From Crocinitomicaceae bacterium (GTDB lineage: Bacteria; Bacteroidota; Bacteroidia; Flavobacteriales_D; Crocinitomicaceae): a stretch of 64,000 bases of DNA. Positions 47,115-56,320 of the stretch are shown piece by piece (the first letter of the stretch is position 1; the number at the start of each line of letters is the position of its first letter). The position numbers were made by a program, and so were the translations under genes. The notes under the pieces were generated by a model, which saw nothing but the letters and a program-made list of their open reading frames with translations, had not been told where the DNA came from and made no database searches. The stretch covers positions 1 through 64,000 of the forward strand of contig JADJEU010000008.1 in NCBI GenBank assembly GCA_016709005.1, written 5' to 3'.

Positions 47115-47122
47115 CAAAATTA
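47115..47122 (-). promoter_or_regulatory. -7 box of the TPR-ribH operon
   Basis: TAATTTTG on the minus strand, 22 bp before the start at 47092. Confidence 0.6.
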
Positions 47123-47182
47123 ATTTTTTTTTGTTTTAATTGGTTTAAAATGTAGAATTTTACCGATTAAACTTTGATTTAG

Positions 47183-48556
47183 TTGGAAAGTCCCCTGAAA
47201 TACCGCGTATTAGCTGCATTTGCTATTTTGGCTTCAGCCGGATTGTACTATTATCAAGGCTATGTCTTGTCCAGAGACAACTTTGAAGGCTTTTTCGGGA
47301 GCTACTTGTTGCTTTTTGGACTCTTTTACTGGCTTTGGCTCAACCGCCAGAATTTTTCATTCAACCATTTTCTGATCTTATCACTAAGTCTCAGACTGAT
47401 TTTGATTTTTGCATTGCCGGCCTTATCCAATGATTTTTTCAGATTCATTTGGGATGGTGAACTGATCACCAATGGAATAAATCCTTACGCGCACAAACCA
47501 GATGATCTGATCAGCTTTGGCGGTTTTTTGGATGAAGACCGCATGCGTGTGCTTTATCATGGAATGGGTGAACTGTCTCAGCAAAGTTACTCCTGCTATC
47601 CGCCGCTTAATCAACTTTTCTTTGTGATTCCAGCCGCGTTATCAGATACAATCACAACTCAACTTTTTATTTTCAAGATCATCATGATACTGGCTGATCT
47701 TGGAATCATTCTGGTCGCCAAAAAAATTGCAGAGCATTTGAAGATTAACATAAATCAAATCTGGTTGTTTGCACTCAATCCGTTTATTATTCTTGAGTTT
47801 ACAGGTAACATTCATTTTGAAGGTGTCATGATCTTTTTTATGCTTTGTGCAATTTATCTTTTGCTCAAAAATCAGTGGATTTTCAGTACCGTCTTCTTTG
47901 CCTTTGCAGTTCAGGTTAAATTAATTCCACTCATCATTTTGCCTTTGTTCTGGAAAAAATTGGGACTTCGTAAAATGATAGGTTATGTTGGCTTGTCAGC
48001 AATTCTTATCATGCTTTTGGGTAAACTTTTTTTAACTGAAACCTTCTTGCTGAATATGATGGGCAGCGTAGATCAGTATTTTGAAAGATTTGAATTCAAC
48101 GCCGGAATTTTTTATGTGATTCGTGAAATAGGTTTTATGACGGTTGGTTATGATACCATTCAATCGGTGATGCCTGTGCTGACAAAAATTATTTTGATCT
48201 CAATTATTTTCATGGCAATTATGAGAAAGTATAAATCAGATCAAGACATCCTGATTTCTGCTATGTTTGCCTTTGTAATTTTTTATGGGTTTTCAACCAC
48301 TGTCCATCCCTGGTATATTAGTTTGGTTTTAATTTATTCAGTCTTTACCAATTATCGTTTTGCACTGATTTGGTCGTTTTTAGTGATGCTGAGTTATAGC
48401 GCTTATTCAGAAGATGTTTTTGCAGAGAATAAGTGGTTGCTCATAACAGAGTATATTTTAGTCGGTGCCGTTTTGGTTTATGAGATTATTAAAAACAAAA
48501 AACCAGATTTGCTCGATTTTCAATTCAAAAAACTTTTAGGGAAAGACAATGGCTAA
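47183..48556 (+). CDS. Polyprenol-phosphate-dependent mannosyltransferase-like membrane protein (GT-C)
   Basis: 457 residues, about 11-12 transmembrane helices. The first loop has SNDFFRFIWDGELITNGINPYAHKP, the acidic first-loop signature of GT-C glycosyltransferases that use lipid-linked sugars, and SCYPPLNQLFF follows. The frame opens with TTG at 47183; a stop lies directly upstream in frame and no ATG precedes the conserved part, so TTG is the most likely start. It transfers a sugar on the outer face of the inner membrane; acceptor unknown. Overlaps the next gene by 8 bp. Confidence 0.85.
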   Translation: MESPLKYRVLAAFAILASAGLYYYQGYVLSRDNFEGFFGSYLLLFGLFYWLWLNRQNFSFNHFLILSLSLRLILIFALPALSNDFFRFIWDGELITNGINPYAHKPDDLISFGGFLDEDRMRVLYHGMGELSQQSYSCYPPLNQLFFVIPAALSDTITTQLFIFKIIMILADLGIILVAKKIAEHLKININQIWLFALNPFIILEFTGNIHFEGVMIFFMLCAIYLLLKNQWIFSTVFFAFAVQVKLIPLIILPLFWKKLGLRKMIGYVGLSAILIMLLGKLFLTETFLLNMMGSVDQYFERFEFNAGIFYVIREIGFMTVGYDTIQSVMPVLTKIILISIIFMAIMRKYKSDQDILISAMFAFVIFYGFSTTVHPWYISLVLIYSVFTNYRFALIWSFLVMLSYSAYSEDVFAENKWLLITEYILVGAVLVYEIIKNKKPDLLDFQFKKLLGKDNG

Positions 48557-49085
48557 CGAATCTGAAATCCATATTCCCATCAACCGCGCCCGCTTAATCA
48601 TTACGGGAATTTTCTACGGAATTCTAACGATATTAATTCTGGTTGGATTTTTTTTACTGGCAGAAGAAATGAGTGATGGCTGGAAATTGGCCCTGCGAAT
48701 TACGGGTGGAATTTTGGCGACGTTGGTTGTTCTGACAGGATCCGGTGCAATCAAATTATTGCAGAATAAGAACGCCGGATTGCACATTACAACCCATGGA
48801 ATTGAAGATCTGTCATCCGCAATTGGAGTTGGTAAAGTGGAATGGAAAAACATCAGTGACATTGAAATCAGATCGACTGAAAAAGTGATTCTCGTTTTTA
48901 CAAAAAAATCAGATGACATTCTGAAGTCAGCGTCGAATAAAGCAATTCGTCAATTGCTGGATAAAAATATTTCAATGTACAAAACGCCAGTTGTGCTGGA
49001 ATCAAAGTATCTTCAATGCAGTTTTGAAGAGATGGGAGCAAAGCTGGAAGAAGGGTTTAAAAAATTTGGGTCCAAAAAAAAGTAA
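48549..49085 (+). CDS. STM3941-like membrane protein
   Basis: 178 residues. Two transmembrane helices (LIITGIFYGILTILILVGFFLL; LALRITGGILATLVVLTGS), then a PH-like cytoplasmic domain (GLHITTHGIEDLSSAIGVGKVEWKNISDIEI). This is the layout of STM3941-family proteins, function unknown. The ATG overlaps the preceding gene, and bshB1 follows 3 bp after its stop, so it lies inside an operon. Confidence 0.78.
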   Translation: MANESEIHIPINRARLIITGIFYGILTILILVGFFLLAEEMSDGWKLALRITGGILATLVVLTGSGAIKLLQNKNAGLHITTHGIEDLSSAIGVGKVEWKNISDIEIRSTEKVILVFTKKSDDILKSASNKAIRQLLDKNISMYKTPVVLESKYLQCSFEEMGAKLEEGFKKFGSKKK

Positions 49086-49088
49086 TTT

Positions 49089-49803
49089 ATGAAAATTGAT
49101 ATTCTTGCCTTTGCCGCGCATCCAGATGATGTTGAAATTTCCGTAGCCGGTACTTTGATGAAACACATTGCGCTTGGAAAAAAAGCGGTGATTGTTGATT
49201 TAACACAAGGTGAATTAGGATCGCGTGGAACGGTTGAAACAAGATATGAAGAAGCCAAAAACGCTTCAAAAATAATTGGAATTTCGAGAGCGTAAACTTA
49301 AAATTAGCCGATGGTTTTTTGAAGTGAATCAAGAAAATAAATTGAAATTAATTGAACAAATCAGAAGATTCAAACCAGATATTGTTCTTGCAAATTCACT
49401 ATCAGACAGACATCCTGATCACGGTCGGTCATCATTGCTTGAAGCAGATGCCTGTTTTTTAGCCGGACTTTCAAAAATTGAAACAACCTGGGAGGGTGTC
49501 AAACAAGAACCGTGGCGACCAAAAGCGGTGTACCATTACATTCAGGATATTCATTTGAAACCCGATTTTGTAGTTGATATTACACCTTTTGTTGAACGTA
49601 AAATTGAAGCGTTAAAAGCTTACAAAACACAATTCTACAGTGCTGATTCCAAAGAACCCGTAACACCTATTTCAGGCAGTGAGTTTTTTGATTTTCTAAA
49701 AGGTCGTTGGATGGATTATGGAAGATCAATAGGCGTTTTATACGCTGAAGGATTTAATGTACGCCGCCCAATGGGTGTTGAGGATCTGACTCAAATTCGC
49801 TAA
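49089..49803 (+). CDS. bshB1: Bacillithiol deacetylase BshB1 (frame broken at two sites)
   Basis: Removes acetate from GlcNAc-malate in bacillithiol synthesis. The first part (MKIDILAFAAHPDDVEIS) contains the zinc motif AHPDD. The frame stops after IIGIS; one base missing near 49286-49294 gives a frame reading VNLKLADGF, and one more T in the run at 49315-49320 restores FFEVNQENKLKLIEQ. The last part has the second zinc motif DRHPDHGR and runs to 49803. 715 bp plus 2 is 239 codons, the normal BshB1 length. Operon: GT-C gene, STM3941-like gene, bshB1, bioA (2 bp away). bshA and bshC are not in the window. Confidence 0.9.
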
Positions 49804-49805
49804 GC

Positions 49806-51086
49806 ATGTCAAGTCTTTCTGAAAAAGATAAGTTGCATGTCTGGCATCCTTTTACGCAGGCTAAAACTGCTTTAGCTCCGCTGGTAATCACTAGGGCAGA
49901 AGGCGTCTGGTTATTTTCTGAAGATGGAAAAAAGTACATGGATGTGAATTCATCCTGGTGGACGAATATTCATGGGCACGGAAATAAATACATCGCAGAT
50001 AAAATTCGCGAACAGTTTTTAGAATTGGATCACGTAATTTTTGCAGGTGTTACGCATCCAAAGGCAGTTGAATTATCTGAGCGAATTCTAAATCTTCTAA
50101 ACAACGATTTTCAAAAAGTTTTTTTCTCCGATAATGGTTCAACTTCAGTAGAGGTGGCCATCAAAATGGTTTATCAATACTGGTTCAACAAGGGAATCTC
50201 CAAAAAAAGATTTCTGGCAATTGAAGGTGCCTATCACGGTGATACCTTTGGAGCCATGAGTGTTGGTCAACGTGGAAATTTCAATCAACCTTTTGAGCAT
50301 TTATTTTTTGATGTGGATTTTATTCCTTTTCCAACTGCAGAAAATGAAAAGGATGTTTTGAAGTCTATTGAAGCTCTTTTCCAATCCGGTGAATTCGCTG
50401 GGTTTATTTTTGAACCCTTAATTCAAGGTGCTGCCGGCATGAGAATTTACAGCGCAGATTTTCTTGATAAAGCAATTCAACTTGCAAAAAAACATCAGGT
50501 ATTAACTATTGCAGATGAAGTCATGACCGGTTTTTATAGAACAGGAACAGCTTTTGCAATCAATCAAATTAAAGCAAGACCAGATATCATTTGTTTATCA
50601 AAAGGATTGACAGGCGGTGTATTGCCATTGGGTTTAACTGTGAGCACAATTGAAATCTACAATGCCTTTTTAGCTGATGAGACCGCGAAGGCTTTATTGC
50701 ATGGACATTCTTTTACGGGAAATGCTTTGGCCTGCGCTTCATCATGTGCTTCACTTGATTTGTTGTTGTCAGATAATACATTAAATGCTGTTCAACGCAT
50801 TACAAACTCGCATCAGAAATTTGTTCTTGAACATTCGAATAATCCAATGTTTGATTCAATTAACTCACTTGGCACCATTCTTTCAATCTCGTTAAAAACA
50901 GATGAAGGCAATTCTTACTTTCAGCAAATCAGAGATCGGGCGTATCAGTATTTTTTAGCACATGGGTTTTTGATTCGCCCTCTTGGGAATGTTGTTTTTG
51001 TGAACCCCCCATATTGTATTACAGATGCCGAATTGGAAAGTGTTTACAAAGTCATTTTGGATTTTGGTGCAAGCCTAAAAAAGTAA
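49806..51086 (+). CDS. bioA: Adenosylmethionine-8-amino-7-oxononanoate aminotransferase
   Basis: 426 residues. Transfers an amino group from S-adenosylmethionine to KAPA in biotin synthesis, PLP dependent. Seen: HVWHPFTQ at the start, SSWWTNIHGHGN, FSDNGSTSVEVAIKM, GAYHGDTFGAMSVG, the PLP-contacting Asp in TIADEVMTGFYRTG (Asp237) and the Schiff-base Lys266 in CLSKGLTGG. The WHP and SSWW motifs separate BioA from other class-III aminotransferases. Cytoplasmic. Last gene of the bshB1 operon; bioB, bioD and bioF are not here. Confidence 0.95.
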   Translation: MSSLSEKDKLHVWHPFTQAKTALAPLVITRAEGVWLFSEDGKKYMDVNSSWWTNIHGHGNKYIADKIREQFLELDHVIFAGVTHPKAVELSERILNLLNNDFQKVFFSDNGSTSVEVAIKMVYQYWFNKGISKKRFLAIEGAYHGDTFGAMSVGQRGNFNQPFEHLFFDVDFIPFPTAENEKDVLKSIEALFQSGEFAGFIFEPLIQGAAGMRIYSADFLDKAIQLAKKHQVLTIADEVMTGFYRTGTAFAINQIKARPDIICLSKGLTGGVLPLGLTVSTIEIYNAFLADETAKALLHGHSFTGNALACASSCASLDLLLSDNTLNAVQRITNSHQKFVLEHSNNPMFDSINSLGTILSISLKTDEGNSYFQQIRDRAYQYFLAHGFLIRPLGNVVFVNPPYCITDAELESVYKVILDFGASLKK

Positions 51087-51195
51087 TCATCAAGATTTGC
51101 TAATTAATCTCAACAGAGTCTTTTCTATGAGAAAGCAAACTCTGCGATTACTTAGATGATTTTCATTTTTTTTAATTCATATCTCTCCGTGAACC

Positions 51196-51262
51196 TTCGT
51201 GCCCTCTGTGTCTCTGTGGTAAAAAAAAGTAAACCACGGAGACACGGAGAGCACTGAGAAAA
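51196..51262. repeat. Imperfect inverted repeat of the CACAGAGACAC type
   Basis: CTCTGTGTCTCTGTGGT on one side and ACCACGGAGACACGGAGA on the other of an A-rich spacer: a long imperfect palindrome about 110 bp after bioA. This type of motif is a common intergenic repeat in many genomes. Not coding. Confidence 0.75.
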
Positions 51263-51297
51263 AAAAGCGGAGAAAAGAATTCCACAGATGACTACAT

Positions 51298-51338
51298 AAA
51301 AAAACCACACGCTAAATCAGGTGTGGTTTTCAATTTTT
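51298..51338. terminator. Terminator between bioA and the convergent TPR-like gene
   Basis: AAAACCACAC/GTGTGGTTTT perfect 10-bp stem with a 10-nt loop, A-rich before and T-rich after, so it works for both directions. Confidence 0.88.
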
Positions 51339-51350
51339 TGAGATTATCTT

Positions 51351-52079
51351 CTAATTACAAAGATCGTCGTAGAAAGCTTTGAATTCCTCGTCTTTTTCAA
51401 ACCACTGTCTTACTTTGCCGGCAAGTGCACAAGCATTGGCTTGTTGACTCATCTTAACAAGGATTTTACAATATTCAGTGACTCCAAGTTTCAGCATCGC
51501 AAAGTCCACCGGTCGCCATTCGTCAACGCTTGTGACTTTAGCTAAGCGTGCATTTGCTTCTTTGATGGTTTCTTTTGCTGTTGTTTTATCGCCAGTTTGA
51601 TATTCGGCAGCCGCTTTCAGGAAATAAGATCCAACGTCATTCGCTGCAATTTTGTGAAGTTTTGGAATTGCACCTAGAAGTTTTGGATAGTTACCTGTTT
51701 CAACCAGATTCACAATTTCTTCATAGATAGTAATTTGAAGCTCGGTGAAGTAACTGATGTTTTCACGGTAAACGGTGCTGTCTTTGTCTTTCTTCATGCA
51801 TGAACCTGCAAATTTAATTGCATCGGCATATGCTTTTGGATACTGATCTAACCAGGCTTGATCTTTTGACATATCAAAATTTGCCTTGGACAAATACAAA
51901 TATGGAATGGCGTCATTCTTTGTATCCTCCTTTAAGGTGTAAGACTCAGCCTTTTTCAAAAGTTTTTCATAATCACCGTCTGCATAATAGATCAAAAGAT
52001 CATCGTAAGCAGGAGGTTGTGCCATTGAAGGAATTCCCAGTGTCAGGGCCAACATTGAAAATAGAATTGCCTTTTTCAT
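51351..52079 (-). CDS. Periplasmic helical-repeat protein of unknown function
   Basis: 242 residues. Signal peptide KKAILFSMLALTLGIPSMAQ. The rest is all helical with TPR-like spacing (YYADGDYEKLLKKAESYTL; DAIPYLYLSKANFDM; SYFLKAAAEYQTGDKTTAKETIKEANARLA) and a few Cys (GSCMKK, EYCKIL, NACALAG, DDLCN). No named family. Convergent with bioA; monocistronic. Confidence 0.75.
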   Translation of the reverse strand: MKKAILFSMLALTLGIPSMAQPPAYDDLLIYYADGDYEKLLKKAESYTLKEDTKNDAIPYLYLSKANFDMSKDQAWLDQYPKAYADAIKFAGSCMKKDKDSTVYRENISYFTELQITIYEEIVNLVETGNYPKLLGAIPKLHKIAANDVGSYFLKAAAEYQTGDKTTAKETIKEANARLAKVTSVDEWRPVDFAMLKLGVTEYCKILVKMSQQANACALAGKVRQWFEKDEEFKAFYDDLCN

Positions 52080-52227
52080 ACTAATTTATTTTGCTATAAC
52101 CAGAAATACTCTTTTTGTTACAATGCCTGAGTTTTATTCTTTCTGATCTATGTGTTTTGGTAATCGTTAAACTCAAAATTGATGCCGAAAGTTACAAATT
52201 TTTCAAATTAACTAAATCTTAACGGTA

Positions 52228-54356
52228 TTAATCTTCATAATAACTTAACAGAATCTCAAGGATTTCAATGGCTGCAGAGGATATCTTGGTTCCCGGACCA
52301 AAAATTCCCATCACACCTTGTTTGTACAAGTACTCGTAATCCTGATGCGGAATAACGCCTCCTGCAATCACCATGATATCTTCACGATCATGTTTTTTAA
52401 GTTCTTTCATAACCGTTGGAATCAAAGTCTTATGACCAGCAGCTAAAGAACTGATACCTAAAATGTGAACATCGTTTTCAACGGCTTGCTGAACTGCTTC
52501 TTCAGGAGTCTGGAATAAGGGACCTATGTCCACATCAAATCCAAGATCAGCAAAGGCGGTTGCAATTACTTTTGCGCCTCGGTCGTGACCATCCTGACCC
52601 ATTTTGGCAACCATAATGCGCGGACGACGACCATCCAATTCTGCAAATTTATTGGCCATTTCACGGGCTTTCTCAAAATCTTTATCATTCATAACTTCTG
52701 CTGAATACACGCCTGAAATGGATCGGATGGTGGCCTGATATCTGCCAAATACTTTTTCCATTGCATCTGAAATCTCACCCAGTGATGCTCTTTTACGAGC
52801 ACAATCAACGGCAAGTTCCAAAAGATTGGCATTTGCTTTTGCGCCCTCAGTTAATTTAGCAAGTGCTGCCTGAACGTCTGCTTCATTGCGTGATGACCGC
52901 ATTTTTTGAAGTCGTTCAATTTGACCTTTGCGTACTTTTGCGTTATCAATATCACGAATGTCAAGCTCTGTTTCTTTTTCAAGCTGATAGCGGTTTACAC
53001 CCACAATAATATCTTTCCCCGAATCAATGCGTGCTTGTTTTCTGGCTGCCACTTCTTCAATCCGCATTTTTGGAATTCCAGATTCGATCGCTTTTGCCAT
53101 GCCGCCTAAACTTTCGATCTCCTGAATATGTTCCCAGGCTTTGTGTGCAATTTCATGGGTGAGTTTTTCAACGTAGTAAGATCCTGCCCACGGATCAATA
53201 ATTTTTGTGATGCCGGTTTCTTCCTGAATATAAATTTGTGTGTTGCGTGCAATGCGTGCTGAGAAATCCGTTGGCAAAGCAATGGCTTCGTCGAGCGCGT
53301 TTGTATGTAAAGATTGTGTTCCGCCAAGCGCTGCTGCCATTGCTTCAACGCAAGTACGCGTGACATTGTTGAACGGATCTTGTTCTGTTAAACTCCAGCC
53401 CGATGTTTGGCAATGCGTGCGAAGTGGAAGTGATTTAGAATTTTTTGGATGAAACTGATTCACAATTTTAGACCACAATAAACGTGCTGCGCGCATTTTT
53501 GCAATCTCCATAAAATGATTCATTCCAATGGCCCAAAAGAAAGACAAACGGGGTGCAAAACTGTCAATGTCCATGCCCGAATTAATTCCCGCACGAATAT
53601 ATTCCATGCCGTCTGCAAGTGTATAGGCCAATTCCAGATCTGCTGTTGCTCCGGCTTCCTGCATGTGATAACCAGATATTGAAATGGAATTAAATTTAGG
53701 CATGTTCTTGGCCGTATAAGCAAAAATATCGGCGATGATGCGCATCGATGATGCCGGTGGATAGATGTACGTATTGCGCACCATGAACTCTTTCAAAATA
53801 TCATTCTGAATTGTTCCTGCAAGTTGTTCTGGTTTTACGCCTTGTTCTTCTGCGGCAACAATGTAGAATGCAAGAATCGGAATTACGGCACCATTCATGG
53901 TCATCGAAACGGACATTTGATCGAGTGGAATCTGATCAAATAAAATTTTCATGTCTTCAACCGAATCAATAGCAACACCGGCTTTTCCAACATCACCCAC
54001 CACGCGCGGATGATCAGAATCATAGCCTCTGTGCGTAGCCAAATCAAATGCAACGGACAATCCTTTTTGACCAGCAGCCAGATTTTTCGGTAGAATGCGT
54101 TTGAATCTTCAGCAGTTGAAAATCCGGCATACTGACGAATGGTCCAGGGTTGAATCGTGTACATGGTTGAATAGGGTCCGCCCAAATAAGGCGCAATGCC
54201 TGAAACAAAATTCACATGTTCACAATCTGCAATTGAACTGAGCGGATAATATGAATTGATTTTAATTTTTTCTGCGGTTTCGAAATTGGATATTGGTTCA
54301 GAAACTGCTTGTGTATTTCGCTTTGGATTGATGTGATCAAATTTTATTCTGCTCAT
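52228..54356 (-). CDS. Methylmalonyl-CoA mutase, large (B12-binding) subunit (frame broken at 54085)
   Basis: Converts succinyl-CoA and methylmalonyl-CoA with adenosylcobalamin. The start at 54356 (MSRIKFDHINPKRNTQ) leads to QPWTIRQYAGFSTAEDSNAFYRK, then shifts frame. Adding one A in the run at 54083-54087 restores NLAAGQKGLSVAFDLATHRGYDSDH. The gene is then 710 codons, the family length. TIM-barrel part: GYHMQEAGATADLELAYTLADG and RTHCQTSGWSLTEQDP. The C-terminal cobalamin domain has GQDGHDRGAKV (DxHxxG) and GISSLAAGHKTLIP. Its ATG overlaps the stop of the small-subunit gene by 4 bp. Confidence 0.94.
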
Positions 54357-55693
54357 GATACCACCGTTTTTGCTTGATGAAATGATTCCAGTGAAAAGGT
54401 TGAAAGCGCCTTGAAGGAACTCTTTGATGTCGCTTGTTCAGATTTGACATCGGTCCATTTTTCGAGACTACTAGGATATTTATTCACACCTAAGAAAGTT
54501 TGTTTCCCGCTGCGTAATTTTTCAATCAGATAGTTTTGATTTTCTTCAATCCAGTTTTGAATTGTATTGTTTTGAAGACATGAAATCAAGCCAACTTTGT
54601 TTTCAATTTCTTTAAAAAGATTCCAGGCTTTTTCAATCAACTGATCTGTGAGATTTTCAAGATACATCGAACCAGCCGCCGGATCAACTACTTTATCAAA
54701 ATATGATTCTTCACGCAACACCAACTGAATGTTTTTGGCCATGCGCTGATTCAAAATTTCTTCTTCCATCTTGGAAGATTTTAAAGTCGAAATAGTCAAC
54801 ACATCACATCCGCCTAAAATGGCTGACATGGCCTGCGTAGTTTGACGAATGAAATTGTTATTGCGATCATTTACCGCTAAAAAACGCGAAGTTGTTTTGG
54901 CATAAATGATTGGATTTTCTGATTTGAAATTAGCATCGTATCCTGAAAATAATAAACCGACTAATTCACGCGCTGCTCTGAATTTCGCAAGATTGACAAA
55001 GTAATTATCGTTGACAGAAAGTTCAAGAATGATTTTTTCGTTGATTGATTTTAGTTCAGCTCCCGACTCTTTTAAGGCGTGAACATATTCATTCAAATGT
55101 GCAAGCGTAAATGCCAGTTCCTGAATTGTGCTGGCACCTGCTTCACCGTAGGAAAAGCCATCTATCCAAATTGTTTTATTGTGATTTCGTTTCTGATAAA
55201 ACGCGATGAAATCATTCATGGAGAATTTCAGCTCTCCCGCTTTGGCATTGAGTGAAATGATGTCAAAATTCAAATGTGATTCTTTTGCAACCGGAATCTC
55301 CAAAGCCGCTTCGTTATTTTCAAATCGAACATCTGAAACAATGTGCTGAAAAAGAATTCCGTTTTGATCTTTCGAAAACTGTTCACTTGAATTTGCAACA
55401 AGACTAAGAGCGTCAATACCTTCATTGAGGTCAATCAGAATTTCTGCATTTGAGCCTTCCTGATATTCTCTGCGAACAGACCAGTTGTTTGAAGTCTTTG
55501 AAAAATTATTGGCAAGTGAACTTTGTGTTGCGTTGAATTGATCCTGCACGGGATGATAATAAGCCTTAATCGAAATCTCCTTTTCAGGATTTGATTCAAG
55601 TGCTTCAAGCGGTTTATCTTTCAAATCTTTTTTGATCTGATTGATCCAGGCATCGTAATCTGCCGGTTTAAAATCAGTGAAGAGTTTGGTCAT
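54353..55693 (-). CDS. Methylmalonyl-CoA mutase, small subunit
   Basis: 446 residues. Same TIM-barrel family as the large subunit (WIDGFSYGEAGASTIQELAFTLAHLNEYV; KFRAARELVGLLFSGYD; VVDPAAGSMYLENLTDQL) but without the cobalamin domain, as expected for the non-catalytic partner of heterodimeric mutases. Starts MTKLFTDFKPADYDAWINQIKKDLKD, a typical beginning. First gene of the mutase operon, with a perfect -7 box at 55711. Confidence 0.93.
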   Translation of the reverse strand: MTKLFTDFKPADYDAWINQIKKDLKDKPLEALESNPEKEISIKAYYHPVQDQFNATQSSLANNFSKTSNNWSVRREYQEGSNAEILIDLNEGIDALSLVANSSEQFSKDQNGILFQHIVSDVRFENNEAALEIPVAKESHLNFDIISLNAKAGELKFSMNDFIAFYQKRNHNKTIWIDGFSYGEAGASTIQELAFTLAHLNEYVHALKESGAELKSINEKIILELSVNDNYFVNLAKFRAARELVGLLFSGYDANFKSENPIIYAKTTSRFLAVNDRNNNFIRQTTQAMSAILGGCDVLTISTLKSSKMEEEILNQRMAKNIQLVLREESYFDKVVDPAAGSMYLENLTDQLIEKAWNLFKEIENKVGLISCLQNNTIQNWIEENQNYLIEKLRSGKQTFLGVNKYPSSLEKWTDVKSEQATSKSSFKALSTFSLESFHQAKTVVS

Positions 55694-55710
55694 GTGATTT
55701 GGTTGTTTTT

Positions 55711-55718
55711 CAAAGATA
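55711..55718 (-). promoter_or_regulatory. -7 box of the methylmalonyl-CoA mutase operon
   Basis: TATCTTTG on the minus strand, 18 bp before the start at 55693. Confidence 0.7.
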
Positions 55719-55754
55719 CAAAGAATGGGGAATGAAATTCAAATGTCAAAAATC

Positions 55755-55793
55755 AAAATTCCAAACAAGATTGATGGATCGTTTGGAATTTTA
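55755..55793 (-). terminator. Terminator after a 55-codon gene
   Basis: AAAATTCCAAAC/GTTTGGAATTTT perfect 12-bp stem with a 14-nt loop, T-rich downstream on the minus strand. It lies 23 bp after the stop of the small membrane protein gene. Confidence 0.85.
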
Positions 55794-55815
55794 ACATTGT
55801 AATTTCGAGCTTGTC

Positions 55816-55983
55816 TTACAAATAGGGCCTTATCAGATTATACACCAAAGATATGATTGCTGTAAGACCAATAAACATAGAAACAAATGTAGTAGCAAAG
55901 CGATATCCTTTTTCTTTTAGAATCAATGCGCTGATGAATGCGATTGCGAGCGAAATTAATATGATGATTAAGAATGAGTTCAT
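55816..55983 (-). CDS. Very small two-helix membrane protein
   Basis: 55 residues from the ATG at 55983: MNSFLIIILISLAIAFISAL, a short charged turn (KEKGYR) and a second helix (TTFVSMFIGLTAIISLVYNL). It is followed by a well-formed terminator on the same strand, and the coding frame avoids stops throughout, which together make it credible. No family recognised. It stands alone between the mutase operon and a repeat array. Confidence 0.6.
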   Translation of the reverse strand: MNSFLIIILISLAIAFISALILKEKGYRFATTFVSMFIGLTAIISLVYNLIRPYL

Positions 55984-56010
55984 GTTTTGTATTGTTGAGG
56001 TGGTCTTGTG

Positions 56011-56195
56011 ATCGGTGGTCAGGTAATCAGGTGGTCGGGTAGTCGGTGGTCAGGTGATCGGTGGTCAGGTAATCAGGTGGTCGGGTAGTCGGTGGTCAGG
56101 TGATCGGTGGTCAGGTATCGGTGGTCGGTAGGTGGTCGGGTGGTCGGGGGTCGGTAGTCAGGTGGTCTTGTAATCGGTGGTCAGGTAAGCAGGTA
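56011..56195. repeat. Tandem repeat array with a 46-bp period
   Basis: Units start at 56011, 56057 and 56103: two identical 46-bp copies and a third that degenerates. Each is built of smaller GGTGGTCAGG / GGTAATCGG pieces. No spacers of even size, so not a CRISPR array. No coding sense. Confidence 0.9.
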
Positions 56196-56237
56196 AAAAA
56201 ATCCGTTAAATATTTAGATATCTTTTACGACTTCACC

Positions 56238-56318
56238 GATTACCGATTACCTCTTTTTACCGATTACTGATTACCATTTTCACTGATTACCGTTTACCTT
56301 TTTAACCGATTACCATTT
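56238..56318. repeat. ACCGATTACC repeats, inverted relative to the 46-bp array
   Basis: At least six ACCGATTACC-like pieces up to the mazG stop. They are reverse complements of the GGTAATCGGT pieces in the array just upstream, so the two blocks could pair as a large imperfect hairpin. Confidence 0.8.
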
Positions 56319-56320
56319 TT

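Noticed and set aside
49276..49803. Separate 175-codon gene after a short bshB1
   Set aside because: It carries the second zinc motif (DRHPDHGR) of the same enzyme; two missing bases explain the split.
56011..56195. CRISPR array
   Set aside because: Repeats are head-to-tail without unique spacers, and no cas gene is in the window.
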